Source: Paenibacillus borealis (lineage in GTDB: Bacteria; Bacillota; Bacilli; Paenibacillales; Paenibacillaceae). From it: DNA of 64,000 bases. Positions 1 through 9,218 of the stretch are shown in pieces (within the stretch, counting starts at the first letter, position 1; each line of letters opens with the position of its first letter). Both the position numbers and the translations under genes were made by a program. The stretch lies in assembly GCF_000758665.1 (NCBI RefSeq), contig NZ_CP009285.1, positions 1,550,001 through 1,614,000 of the forward strand. Direction: 5' to 3'. Below the pieces are notes generated by a model, which saw nothing but the letters and a program-made list of their open reading frames with translations, made no database searches and was not told the DNA's origin.

Positions 1-1
1 G

Positions 2-36
2 CGGCAGCCGCCCGCAAGGACAGGCTGCCGTTTTAA
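2..36 (+). terminator. Stem-loop with T-run before the permease genes (terminator or intra-operon attenuator)
   Basis: CGGCAGCC at 2-9 pairs perfectly with GGCTGCCG at 23-30 and is followed by TTTT. It lies about 20 bases before the first permease start. Such hairpins between a substrate-binding-protein gene and its permease genes often lower permease expression; the upstream gene lies outside the window, so that role is inferred. Confidence 0.6.
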
Positions 37-56
37 CGGACAGGAAGTGAAAGATC

Positions 57-986
57 ATGCAGAAAGCGAAAGGAATCAGCAGTAAAAATAAATGGCCGTA
101 TCTGTTCATTACACCTTATTTCTTGTCCTATGCAGTACTAAGCTTGTTCCCGATTCTCTTCACCCTCTACATCAGCCTTACGGATTGGGATTTGTACGGC
201 AACCGGAATTTTATCGGACTCAGCAATTATACACAGCTGTTTTTTCATGATGCATTCTTCTGGAAATCCCTGCTCAACGTCATCATCTTTATGGCAGTTT
301 ACCTTCCGGCCCTTGTCCTCATGGGCATGCTGATGGCCAGTCTGATCGAGAGCAAGCTGATCCGCCGCAAAACCTTTTTCCGTCTCAGTGTATTTAGTGC
401 CTACATGACAACTCCGGTCGCTGTGGGAATTATCTTCTCACTGCTGTTCGACTGGCAGGGCGGGTTCTTCAACAATATGCTGATGGAGATGGGCCTCATT
501 CAGGAGAAGATTAATTGGCTGGGCTCAGCCAGCTCTTCCCGCTGGGTAGTCATCCTGATGGTCTTCTGGAAAAACCTTGGATATTTCGTCATGTTCTACA
601 CTGCAGGGATGGCCAGCATTGATACGTCCATCTACGAGGCGGCAGTCATTGACGGAGCCTCTTCCAAAGATGTGTTCACGCGCATCACCATTCCGCTGCT
701 GAAGCCGATCAACCTGTTTCTGATTATTACTTCCATTATCAGCGGCTTGCAGCTGGTGGAAGAACCGATGCTGCTGTTCAGCGGCTGGGCTTCCGGCTCC
801 AGCATGGTAGGGGGGCCTGACGGTTCGACCTTCACACCGATCTGGTACATGTTCGATGCTTCCTTCAACGGCAGTGCGTTCAAGTACGGCAAAGGGGCAG
901 CGATCGCTTATGGTACCTTCCTGTTCATCGCCTTATTCTCGGTGGTCGGCATGAAATGGATCAACAGGGACGGTGACGATAAATGA
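57..986 (+). CDS. Carbohydrate ABC transporter permease, MalF/UgpA type
   Basis: Inner-membrane permease subunit of a binding-protein-dependent sugar importer. The 309-residue protein has a first membrane segment near residues 16-38 and several more. The cytoplasmic EAA loop that docks the ATPase is visible (EAAVIDGASSKDVFTRITIP, about residues 197-216). The size is normal for the family. The start is ATG with AGGAAGTG upstream. The stop overlaps the next gene by 4 bases, so the two permeases are translationally coupled. The sugar cannot be told from sequence. The binding-protein gene probably lies left of the window. Confidence 0.93.
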   Translation: MQKAKGISSKNKWPYLFITPYFLSYAVLSLFPILFTLYISLTDWDLYGNRNFIGLSNYTQLFFHDAFFWKSLLNVIIFMAVYLPALVLMGMLMASLIESKLIRRKTFFRLSVFSAYMTTPVAVGIIFSLLFDWQGGFFNNMLMEMGLIQEKINWLGSASSSRWVVILMVFWKNLGYFVMFYTAGMASIDTSIYEAAVIDGASSKDVFTRITIPLLKPINLFLIITSIISGLQLVEEPMLLFSGWASGSSMVGGPDGSTFTPIWYMFDASFNGSAFKYGKGAAIAYGTFLFIALFSVVGMKWINRDGDDK

Positions 987-1795
987 GAGCCAAAAAGTTC
1001 TTTACCGTATTGCTGCTTAGCCTGATCGCTATCGCTTTCCTGTTCCCGTTCTACATGATGATTGTGATGGGAACCTATTATTCCGAGGATCTGTTCAAGC
1101 AGCTGCCGATTCTGCCGAGCGACTATCTGCTGGAGAATCTGAAGACGATTATGTCCGCGAGCTTCCTGCGGAATTACTGGAACAGCTTCTATGTTGCTGT
1201 ACTGTTCACCCTGGTGACTGTTGGGGTTGCCTCCATTACCGGCTTTGCTTTTGCGAAATATGAATTTAAGGGTAAAAATGCACTGTACGGCTTCATTCTG
1301 CTGACGATGATGATCCCCGGCCACCTGGGCCTGATTGCTTATGTTATGGAGATGAAGTGGTTCCACCTGAACAACACCCATGCGCCGCTGATTCTGGCCG
1401 GACTGAACAATGCCTTCGGCGTATTCTTCATGACCCAGTTTATCCGCTCCTCCGTTCCGACGGAGGTCATCGAAAGCGCGCGGATCGACGGCTGCTCCGA
1501 GCCGGCAATTCTCACAAAAATTGTAGTTCCGTTCCTGATGCCTGCCATCAGTACCCTGGGGCTGATCTCCTTCCTTGGCTCCTGGAACGGCTATCTGCTG
1601 CCTCTGGTAACGATCAACAAGCCGGAGCTGTATACGCTGCCGCTGGGGATTGCGAATCTGTCCACAGTCTTCCGCACGGATTATTCGGCGAGTATCCTGG
1701 GTCTGACCCTGGGCACGCTTCCGCTGATCGTTCTCTTCCTGTTCGGCTCCAAAACACTGGTCCGGGGACTCACCGGCGGTGCGGTTAAAGGGTAA
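983..1795 (+). CDS. Carbohydrate ABC transporter permease, MalG/AraQ type
   Basis: Second permease subunit of the same sugar importer, 270 residues, with an N-terminal membrane segment (about residues 8-28). Its EAA loop reads ESARIDGCSEPAILTKIVVP near residues 165-184. It starts with ATG overlapping the previous stop by 4 bases and ends 60 bases before a clear intrinsic terminator, so it is the last gene of the operon. No ATPase gene is present; CUT1-type importers commonly share a MsmX-like ATPase encoded elsewhere. Confidence 0.93.
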   Translation: MRAKKFFTVLLLSLIAIAFLFPFYMMIVMGTYYSEDLFKQLPILPSDYLLENLKTIMSASFLRNYWNSFYVAVLFTLVTVGVASITGFAFAKYEFKGKNALYGFILLTMMIPGHLGLIAYVMEMKWFHLNNTHAPLILAGLNNAFGVFFMTQFIRSSVPTEVIESARIDGCSEPAILTKIVVPFLMPAISTLGLISFLGSWNGYLLPLVTINKPELYTLPLGIANLSTVFRTDYSASILGLTLGTLPLIVLFLFGSKTLVRGLTGGAVKG

Positions 1796-1857
1796 GACCA
1801 ATAAACAGATATGAAACCAAGCAGAATACCTGAACTAGTTCAGCAGCAGAAGAATAG

Positions 1858-1880
1858 GCCGCCATTTGGCGGCTTTTTTA
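1858..1880 (+). terminator. Intrinsic terminator of the ABC permease operon
   Basis: GCCGCC and GGCGGC flank an ATTT loop and are followed by six T residues. Confidence 0.9.
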
Positions 1881-2223
1881 TTTCTATGGAGCACTTTTGG
1901 CACAGTCATTATTCATAGTATTGAAGTCCTGAAGTAGAGGAGCCGGCAGTGGCTGGTAACTTAATAATAAGATTTGGCGGTATGTAATTACAAAAAAATT
2001 GCATAATGAGTAAATTTTATAAATTAGTTGCAAAGGGAAAATCTGGTAGCTATAAAAATGTAAATATGCCATTATGCACAAATCCTGTGTTTGCGGAAAT
2101 GAGCAGAGTGGCTATGGAACTATATCTTTATACTCTGTTAATTTTAATGCGTTAAAGAGAATGATAACTTATTAGGGATTAATGAACTATATTAACAATA
2201 AATGTTATGGAAAATATAAACTA

Positions 2224-2252
2224 TTGTTGAAGATTGCCGATAATGCTAAATA
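2224..2252 (+). promoter_or_regulatory. Candidate sigma-A promoter of the T7SS-Tad operon
   Basis: TTGTTG at 2224-2229, a 17-base spacer, and TAAATA at 2247-2252 with TG one base upstream of the -10 box (extended -10). It lies about 100 bases upstream of the EssC-like start. The rest of 1881-2351 is very AT-rich and I see no gene in it. In such AT-rich DNA chance matches are common. Confidence 0.4.
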
Positions 2253-2351
2253 TAAATCCCAAATTAATGAAATTTTATATTTTTTTATTCAAAATTTTAA
2301 ATTAAATAAGCTTAGTAATCCAAAATTCCTATCCAGTGGTGATGAGAAAAA

Positions 2352-5300
2352 ATGAGCGTACAAGAAATGCTAACCAATCAGGTACAAAGAACCCCCAGAA
2401 TCAAACCTGGCTATCCGGAAGGCGAATTGGCTCTGGAGGATCCTGCCAAGCCTTCGGGCAAACCGGCCTTCTCCTGGCTGACGATTATTGTTCCGCCGAT
2501 TGGGATGATGCTGATTGCAATATTCATGTCAACCTTGACCAGGTCGTATACGATGCTGATCTCGACTATGAGTATGACCTTACTAACGGTTATGATTTCG
2601 GTGATGAATTACAAATCCAGTGTGAAGAAACATCTCGAACAAAATAAGAAGCTGGAGAAGAAATATCTGAATTATTTATTTCAGGTTCGCAATGAGCTGC
2701 AAAATGCTGCCAGTACGCAGCGTGAGGCTTATACATACATCCATCCGGACATTACAGGCTGTATTAAAATTGTCCGCGGCAGAAGCAAGCAGCTATGGGA
2801 GAGAACTGCAATTGAAGATGATTTCCTGAATACCCGGATCGGAGTGGGGATACAGCCCATTTCTCTGGTGCCTACATACAGCCCCACAACCAAAGCAATC
2901 GACGACGAGAATCCGCTTGAAGAGATTGCTGCCAAAATTTGCGAAGAAATGTATTTCGTAAGAGACATTCCCGTGTACATTCCGCTTAGAAATATTAATA
3001 CGCTGGGCATATTCGGCAGAAAGCGGGAGGTCAGCGAATTTCTGAATGCAGCTATCGTTCATCTGACTACACATCAGGGTTACGATGACGTAAGAATTGT
3101 GTGTGTGATGCAGCCTGAGGATCTGGAACACTGGGAATGGCTGAAATGGCTGCCCCATGCATGGGACAAAAGCTGGAGATTCAGAAGCCTGGCTACGACC
3201 TCTTACGAAGCCTCCAATTTTGCTGATGAACTCCTCCCGGTACTTAGAAAGAGAGAGGGAGACGACCAGAACGGTTATGGCATGCAGATGCTCCAGACCC
3301 CGCATTATGTATTCCTGGTGTTTGCTCCTGAATTGTGGGATAGCACAGAAATGATGAAGGTTCTGCTGTCCAATAATTCTGCGCTGGGCGCAACCAGCAT
3401 TTTTATCTCTGAGAAGATAGATGTTGCGCTGCCGCTGAATTGCCAGGCCATTCTTGAAATCAGGGACGGCCAAGGAATGGTCCGCAAAGATACGAAGCAG
3501 CTTTTAAATCATTTAGCAGGTCATTTCACAGTTGATTCTCTGGATAAGCAGCATTCAGAGTTTTTTGCCCGTTCATTATCTCCGCTTAGAATCAAGGAGG
3601 GGCAAAATAACAGTTATATTCCGCCAATGGTCACTTTCTTGGAGAGCTTTGAGGTAGAGCAGGTTGAGGAACTGAATGTTCTGCAGCGCTGGTCTAAAAA
3701 TCAGGCGAACCGGACACTGTCTATTCCTTTGGGGCTTGGGGCGGGAGGGAAATCCCTGGTGTTCGATATGCATGAAAAAAGCTACGGCCCGCATGGACTG
3801 GTTGCCGGGACCACCGGTTCAGGGAAGAGTGAGCTGCTCCAATCCCTGCTGCTGGGTTTGGCGGTGAATTACCATCCTCATGAGGTTGCTTTTGTGCTGA
3901 TTGACTACAAGGGCGGGGGAATGGCCAATGCTTTTCAGGGGCTGCCCCATCTGGTAGGAACAATCACGAACCTGGGCGGCAACCAGATTAACCGCGCCCT
4001 CGCATCCATCAAAAGCGAATTGCTGCGCAGACAGCGGCTGTTCAGTGATGCCGGTGTAACCAGCATTGATAATTACATCGTCTTGTACCGCAACAAGGAA
4101 GTCAGTCTTCCGTTGCCGCATCTGATCATAGTCGTGGATGAATTCGCGGAGCTGAAATCGGATCAGCCGGAATTCATGAAAGAGCTGGTCAGTGCGGCGC
4201 GGGTCGGAAGAAGCTTGGGTATTCACTTAATACTGGCAACTCAGAAGCCATCCGGAGTGGTCGATGATCAGATTTGGAGTAACTCGCGGTTCAAGCTGTG
4301 TCTGAAGGTGCAGACACCATCGGATAGCCAGGAAATGCTGAAACGTCCTGAAGCTGCAGAGATCAAAGAGAAGGGCCGCGGGTATTTGCAGGTCGGCAAC
4401 AATGAAGTCTTTACCCTATTCCAGTCCTCCTGGAGCGGAGCACCGTACTCTACCGGTGATTCGGCCGGCGATGGAAGACCGCAAATGGATATTGTCACCC
4501 TGGGCGGTGAGCGGAGATCCCTGCTGCCGAAGGTGAAGAGCAGTGACGGGGCCTCGCAATTAAGCGAGCTGCAGGCAGTGGTCAATCACATTGCAGCCCT
4601 CTCGGCAGAACACTCCACCCGGGAAGCCTTCCAGTTGTGGCTTCCTCCGCTTCCGGAGACTCTCCTGCTAACGGAAGTGCTGGAGCCGCAGCGAATCTGG
4701 AATGGAGTCCACTGGCAGCAACCTGCTGATAATCTGACGGCAACCGTAGGGCGGGTAGATAACCCTGCGGATCAGGATCAATACAATCTGGACATTAATT
4801 TTAACCAGAATGGACATTTGCTTGTGTACGGGGCACCGAGCAGCGGCAAAACCGTGCTGTTGAAGACCATTATTATGTCGCTTGCCCTGAAATACGATCC
4901 TGAATACGTGCATTTTTACATATTGGATTTCGGTACACGGACACTGGGCGTCTTTCATGAGCTGCCCCATCTGGGAGATATTATTTATCCTGAGGACGAA
5001 CAGAAGCTTGGTAAACTGATCAGCTGGCTGCTCTCCCAATTGGATGAGCGTAAACGTAAATTCTCTCAGCTTGGCATTAGCAATCTGGTGTCTTACTGCG
5101 CGGCAACAGGTGACAAGGTTCCATACATTGTTATTCTCCTCGATAACTACACCGGATTTGCAGAAGCGTACGATGATCATGTATTAGATCTGGCGAAGCT
5201 GGTGCGCGAAGGCGGAAACTACGGGATTTATTTTGTATTTACAGCCAATGCTGTCAGCTCCTATCCTTACCGGATCAGCCAGAATGTCAAGCAGGCTCTG

Positions 5301-6341
5301 GTGTTCCAAATGTCTGACAGGATGGATTACAGCAGCATTCTGGGCCGGACGGACGGGATGGAGCCAACGGGTACTGTGGGACGCGGGCTGCTCAAAGATA
5401 ACCGGATTCTGGAATTCCATACTGCACTTCCGGGGGAAGGCAGCTCAGATGATCAGATTGCCGCCTCACTCCGCAGGATCAGTGCAGAGATGAAGGCTGT
5501 GGCCGGAGAGAATGAGCCGGCAGGCATTGCAGTAATTCCGGACAAGCTTTCGCTGGCCGAGCTTCTCGGGCACGCCTCCAAGGCGGATACGGAGGATGGA
5601 GAATATCTTGTACCGGCAGGGTTGGATTGGAACACCACACTCCCGGCAGCGATCAATATCAAGCATGTCAGTAACTTTGTTGTATCGTACACAGGCCTGC
5701 AGCAGGTGGATTTCAGATTCAACTCACTAGTGCAAGCTTTGCATGATTCGGCGGACCAGGTCACTAAGGAGTTCTATCTGCTCGACAGCGGTACGGCCAA
5801 CTTAGCAGGCCTGAGGTCCAACCCTGTGCTTACCCGTTATATGGACACGGCTGAAGCGTTCCTGGAACTTACACAATCACTCATTGAACAGCTGCAGCTG
5901 CGGAAAAATGATGCCCGGCAGGCCTTGGCCGATTCTCCGGAGCCGGGAGCATTTGACGAAGCTGGTTATATCTTGTCCAAATACCCGCTTCTCGTAATTC
6001 TGATGCCGCATTTCAAATCAGCCTTTGATCTGATGGACAATGAATCCCTGGATCACTTAGAGCGGATTGCTAGATTTGGCGGCGGGCTGGGTGTGCTACT
6101 GATGGTCGGCAGTAATGCTGTTGAACTGAGTAAAATGCAATTTACCACTGAACTTGCGGGTGAACTGATTAACAGCGGAAATGCGCTGTTGTCGGGCGGA
6201 GCTCCAAGTGATCATACGTGCTATGCTGCCGAGATGGAACACCTGGATTACGATGCGCTTAACCGGGGAATGGACGCCAGTGAGGCAATGCTGTTTACAG
6301 AAGGGGTAATCCGGCGGCTCAAAATGATAACAGAACTTTAG
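2352..6341 (+). CDS. essC: EssC/EccC-type type VII secretion FtsK/SpoIIIE ATPase
   Basis: Membrane-anchored motor ATPase expected to drive export of WXG100-type substrates. The 1329-residue protein has two membrane segments (about 41-59 and 66-84) followed by tandem FtsK/SpoIIIE modules. Module 1 has an intact Walker A (GTTGSGKS, 486-493) and Walker B (IVVDEFAEL, around D596-E597). Module 2 has Walker A GAPSSGKT (827-834), but its Walker B ends in D-N (LLDNYTG) rather than D-E. A third C-terminal module, from about residue 1080, has no recognisable P-loop. The N-terminal FHA pair of YukBA/EssC is missing, so the layout resembles actinobacterial EccC more. It starts with ATG at 2352 after a weak GGTGATGAG site and is the first gene of a long operon. 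The gene symbol is by family only. Confidence 0.88.
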   Translation: MSVQEMLTNQVQRTPRIKPGYPEGELALEDPAKPSGKPAFSWLTIIVPPIGMMLIAIFMSTLTRSYTMLISTMSMTLLTVMISVMNYKSSVKKHLEQNKKLEKKYLNYLFQVRNELQNAASTQREAYTYIHPDITGCIKIVRGRSKQLWERTAIEDDFLNTRIGVGIQPISLVPTYSPTTKAIDDENPLEEIAAKICEEMYFVRDIPVYIPLRNINTLGIFGRKREVSEFLNAAIVHLTTHQGYDDVRIVCVMQPEDLEHWEWLKWLPHAWDKSWRFRSLATTSYEASNFADELLPVLRKREGDDQNGYGMQMLQTPHYVFLVFAPELWDSTEMMKVLLSNNSALGATSIFISEKIDVALPLNCQAILEIRDGQGMVRKDTKQLLNHLAGHFTVDSLDKQHSEFFARSLSPLRIKEGQNNSYIPPMVTFLESFEVEQVEELNVLQRWSKNQANRTLSIPLGLGAGGKSLVFDMHEKSYGPHGLVAGTTGSGKSELLQSLLLGLAVNYHPHEVAFVLIDYKGGGMANAFQGLPHLVGTITNLGGNQINRALASIKSELLRRQRLFSDAGVTSIDNYIVLYRNKEVSLPLPHLIIVVDEFAELKSDQPEFMKELVSAARVGRSLGIHLILATQKPSGVVDDQIWSNSRFKLCLKVQTPSDSQEMLKRPEAAEIKEKGRGYLQVGNNEVFTLFQSSWSGAPYSTGDSAGDGRPQMDIVTLGGERRSLLPKVKSSDGASQLSELQAVVNHIAALSAEHSTREAFQLWLPPLPETLLLTEVLEPQRIWNGVHWQQPADNLTATVGRVDNPADQDQYNLDINFNQNGHLLVYGAPSSGKTVLLKTIIMSLALKYDPEYVHFYILDFGTRTLGVFHELPHLGDIIYPEDEQKLGKLISWLLSQLDERKRKFSQLGISNLVSYCAATGDKVPYIVILLDNYTGFAEAYDDHVLDLAKLVREGGNYGIYFVFTANAVSSYPYRISQNVKQALVFQMSDRMDYSSILGRTDGMEPTGTVGRGLLKDNRILEFHTALPGEGSSDDQIAASLRRISAEMKAVAGENEPAGIAVIPDKLSLAELLGHASKADTEDGEYLVPAGLDWNTTLPAAINIKHVSNFVVSYTGLQQVDFRFNSLVQALHDSADQVTKEFYLLDSGTANLAGLRSNPVLTRYMDTAEAFLELTQSLIEQLQLRKNDARQALADSPEPGAFDEAGYILSKYPLLVILMPHFKSAFDLMDNESLDHLERIARFGGGLGVLLMVGSNAVELSKMQFTTELAGELINSGNALLSGGAPSDHTCYAAEMEHLDYDALNRGMDASEAMLFTEGVIRRLKMITEL

Positions 6342-6362
6342 ATAAGCAGGTGAAAAGAAGCG

Positions 6363-7124
6363 ATGAAACCAGCTCGTGAAGTGTTTGAATTGCATGCTCT
6401 GGAAATTATCTATCTGACGGCATTAACGGGAGGAAGCAGCTTCCCGGGACTGGACACGGATCTCAAGGCGGAGTCTGAGCGCAGTCTGCGCTCCCTTATG
6501 GATGCACAGATGAGGTCGCTTGAAAGGAAAGGGTACCTGGAGACTGATTTTATGGGGAACGCGCAAGTGAAGGAAGGGCTTCATGAATTTATCCGTATCG
6601 CCTCAGGCAGTACGTCTTATCTTTGCCAGATTATACAAAGGCATCAGCAGATGCTTAAAGTCTACTATTTCTTCAGGGACGGGACTTGGTTTGAACTTGA
6701 ACATCAGCCGGACGGCAATGGATATAAAGTGCAGGAAATTTATGCTTGGCATGAGCTGGTATTCCAGGTGGTGAACAGAACTCCGTTAGTGCAAGGCCTG
6801 GATGATAACTCAGGACAAATGCTTTCTGAAGCTGAAGAGTCTGATCCTGCACAGTGGGCGGAGCGGTTGCTATTGAATGGGGCATCTGTGCTCTCTCTGG
6901 CCGAAATCCAATGCACCGGTGAGGAAGCGCAGGTACAACGTGAGCTAAATCTGTTGATCTACGAGGATCACATGTCGCTGCTGCAACCCGGAACGGAGGA
7001 ACAGGTTAGGAGAACTCCTGTTCATTTTGCGGCTGCGGTAGAGGAAATAATAGCTTGGCTGCAACAGACAGATCGCTCAGAGGAGGCCGTATATGTCGAC
7101 AGCAATAACAACATTCCAGTTTAA
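6363..7124 (+). CDS. Uncharacterised T7SS-operon protein
   Basis: A 253-residue soluble-looking protein with no signal peptide or membrane segment. I do not recognise the family. It starts 21 bases after the EssC-like gene, and its last 32 bases overlap the EsaB-like gene in another frame, so it belongs to the operon. Visible parts are a helical N-terminus, a middle region rich in aromatic and charged residues (about 100-140) and an acidic helical C-terminal third. By position it could be a cytosolic chaperone or adaptor, comparable in place but not provably in sequence to EspG-type proteins of actinobacterial ESX systems. Confidence 0.7.
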   Translation: MKPAREVFELHALEIIYLTALTGGSSFPGLDTDLKAESERSLRSLMDAQMRSLERKGYLETDFMGNAQVKEGLHEFIRIASGSTSYLCQIIQRHQQMLKVYYFFRDGTWFELEHQPDGNGYKVQEIYAWHELVFQVVNRTPLVQGLDDNSGQMLSEAEESDPAQWAERLLLNGASVLSLAEIQCTGEEAQVQRELNLLIYEDHMSLLQPGTEEQVRRTPVHFAAAVEEIIAWLQQTDRSEEAVYVDSNNNIPV

Positions 7125-7344
7125 AGGAAAAGGGGCGAAGGAGCTGGATCTGGAGGTGTCACTGTCCCTTGCGGCAGGAGAATGCCTGGAGCTTCTGAAG
7201 CAGGCGGACTGGCTGCCGGATAATTGGGACTTCAAATGTGAGGTCAGCAGCACCGGAGAGGTATGGTCAGAGCTTGGACTGCAGGTGCTTCTTGCAGAGG
7301 TAATTCAGGGGGACGGGTCAATCATCCGGATATTACCTTACTAA
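7093..7344 (+). CDS. EsaB/YukD-like ubiquitin-fold protein
   Basis: Small cytosolic protein of 83 residues. Its pattern matches YukD/EsaB: a beta strand with alternating hydrophobics, a helix (about residues 28-40), and a C-terminal strand ending in G-D-G-S-I-I-R-I-L close to the last residue, as in the 'GDILKLL' ending of EsaB. EsaB/YukD proteins are conserved accessory parts of Bacillota type VII systems. The ATG at 7093 is supported by AGGAGG at 7081-7086 inside the end of the previous gene. The assignment rests on size, fold pattern and context, not on strong sequence identity. Confidence 0.65.
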   Translation: MSTAITTFQFKGKGAKELDLEVSLSLAAGECLELLKQADWLPDNWDFKCEVSSTGEVWSELGLQVLLAEVIQGDGSIIRILPY

Positions 7345-7371
7345 ACGGGTGGATTATCAAGGAGGTATCTT

Positions 7372-8823
7372 ATGAAAAGTGTACATTTAGTTTGCTCCCC
7401 TGAACTCATCATGCTTCTGTCAAGGTCACTGGAGCATGAAGGTTACGTGATTTCGGGTAAGCATTCTACCTTACATAGCTTTATCAGCGGGTTCAGCAGT
7501 AAAGAGGTTGATCCTTCATCCATCGTAATCATGGAGGGCGGAGCAGGTCTGGGTACACCCGTTAAGGCTGCCGATATTATCGGGTTCATGACCCTGATCC
7601 GCAAATATCTCAAACATACAAGACTGATTGTTCAGCTGGACCCAGCGCTGCGTACAGATGTTGAGTTCATCCGGTCCATGGTAAATATGAACATTCATGA
7701 TCTGCAGTTCACCACGGAATTCCGGGGCGATGATCTGCTGAACTGGATTAAGGAAAAGAAAACTACAAGGGATTATTATCATGTGCTGGGGAAAAAGAAG
7801 GGGCTGTTTTCCTTTAAAGGCCAAGCGGCAGCTACTCCCCCCGCACCGGTAAGGGAAGAGCTGCCGCCTGCTCCCGTGAGAGCGGCCCAGTCGCTTACCC
7901 GCCCGCAGCCCGCACCCGGTCAACAAGCTCCGGCAGGCAACGCCGGGAGGCCGGTTAATGCTGTGCGTCCTGCCGCAACAGCTACCGCGTCAAGGCCGAA
8001 ACCTCCAGTCCGGGCAGAGTCTCCGGCACCTTCCGAAGCAGGAACGCTGGAAAGCCTGGAACAATCCATTCCGGTTGAGGAGCACACTGCGCCTGTAACG
8101 GGTCAGAGAATACTGGGAAGCCATGTCCCCCTTGTTATTGGGGTGTGCGGTGTCGGCGGAGAAGAGGATGTAGGTGCGGCTGCTTTTCTGGTTGCGGCAG
8201 GACTGGCGGAGCTGGGCTGGAAGCCGCTGGTCTGCGGAGATGACCGGCCGGAGATCGGCTCACTTGAACAGATCGTATTTAAAGGCGAGAAGGAAGATTC
8301 CGTGTCCACTATGTTTGAATATGAAGGCGTTACTTTTTACCGCCGCGGCTATTCCTGGGATATGTCCGAGCTTCTGGCCAGCGGATTCACACATATCATT
8401 CTGTGGCTCGATATTCACCGTGAAAGGAAGGGCACCAGCGGGCTGGAGCTGTGGTGGAACTCGCAAATTCCAATGATGGTCGGTAATGGGGCTATGTGGA
8501 AATATGAGCTGCTGAAAGAAAAGCTGAATACGCTGAATCCGTTCGAACGCAAGCGTTGCAGACTGCTGCTGGAGAACGGGCACCAGGAAGTGCTGCAAGT
8601 GCTGAAGAAGGATTTCCCGGAAATTGAGACGACGTTGATGCCGGCGCATCAGGATCCGCTCTATCCAGATAAGGCGGCTGTCGATTGGGTTATGAAGCTG
8701 TTGACCGTTCAGAAGAAACTTATCCGCAAGCAAACGCTGTTCTGGATCATCGCAGGAACGGTATTATTTGTGACTTTGCTGTTAATAGGTATCGGCTTCT
8801 CGTTTGTTCCGGAGAGCCGTTAA
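7372..8823 (+). CDS. CpaE/TadZ-like pseudo-ATPase with C-terminal membrane anchor
   Basis: A 483-residue protein in three parts: an N-terminal receiver-like domain (1-145), a long Pro/Ala-rich linker (about 160-230), and a MinD/ParA-like domain (about 245-440). A C-terminal membrane helix follows (about 458-477). Where a MinD P-loop is expected the sequence reads GVCGVGGEEDVGAA, with no lysine or GKT/S motif, so nucleotide hydrolysis is unlikely. CpaE/TadZ proteins place Tad pilus machines at a cell site; an inactive membrane-tethered relative could be a scaffold. It starts with ATG after a good AAGGAGG site, directly downstream of the EsaB-like gene. Confidence 0.7.
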   Translation: MKSVHLVCSPELIMLLSRSLEHEGYVISGKHSTLHSFISGFSSKEVDPSSIVIMEGGAGLGTPVKAADIIGFMTLIRKYLKHTRLIVQLDPALRTDVEFIRSMVNMNIHDLQFTTEFRGDDLLNWIKEKKTTRDYYHVLGKKKGLFSFKGQAAATPPAPVREELPPAPVRAAQSLTRPQPAPGQQAPAGNAGRPVNAVRPAATATASRPKPPVRAESPAPSEAGTLESLEQSIPVEEHTAPVTGQRILGSHVPLVIGVCGVGGEEDVGAAAFLVAAGLAELGWKPLVCGDDRPEIGSLEQIVFKGEKEDSVSTMFEYEGVTFYRRGYSWDMSELLASGFTHIILWLDIHRERKGTSGLELWWNSQIPMMVGNGAMWKYELLKEKLNTLNPFERKRCRLLLENGHQEVLQVLKKDFPEIETTLMPAHQDPLYPDKAAVDWVMKLLTVQKKLIRKQTLFWIIAGTVLFVTLLLIGIGFSFVPESR

Positions 8824-8843
8824 TTCATAACTAGGAGGCTGCT

Positions 8844-9197
8844 ATGAATTCAGGTTTGGTTAGAAGTATGGCTTCTAATTGCCATCAGCTGCTGGCTCCT
8901 GCCCAGGATTGCAGCGACAAGATGAGTGCTGCAACCCTAGGCATCTCTGATTATTGGGTAGATATGGGCGGTGAAGAGTTTAAGCAGCATTGCACAGAAT
9001 GGATTAAGAAGATGAATCAATTCAAGGCCGCCATTGCGCAGATTGAATCTGAAATGATGAGTTATGCAACTGAATTACAGCGGACAGAAGAGGCAGAGGC
9101 TGCAAGAGTGAAGGAAGCCCAGCGGCAAGCCAGTGAAAGGGCTGCGGCTGAAGCAGCGGCAGCAGCTGCGGCAAAAAAGACAGGTAAAATCAAATAG
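8844..9197 (+). CDS. WXG100-like (ESAT-6 family) small protein with Ala-rich tail
   Basis: A 117-residue helical protein. After an N-terminal helix comes a turn with W-V-D-M-G-G-E-E-F (about residues 37-46), then a second helix, the usual helix-WXG-helix plan of secreted type VII substrates. The classical third-position Gly is replaced by Asp. The last 35 residues form a charged, Ala/Glu-rich helix not typical of 100-residue EsxA-like proteins. It has an AGGAGG site and sits between the pseudo-ATPase and the CpaB-like gene, so it may be a structural or substrate WXG100 of this system. Confidence 0.7.
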   Translation: MNSGLVRSMASNCHQLLAPAQDCSDKMSAATLGISDYWVDMGGEEFKQHCTEWIKKMNQFKAAIAQIESEMMSYATELQRTEEAEAARVKEAQRQASERAAAEAAAAAAAKKTGKIK

Positions 9198-9218
9198 GGA
9201 TGGAAATGAGGTCATGAA

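Noticed and set aside
908..1801. Long minus-strand frame (297 codons) opposite the second permease
   Set aside because: It is antisense to a clear permease gene, and its Gln/Arg/His-rich composition is that of a reverse-frame shadow.
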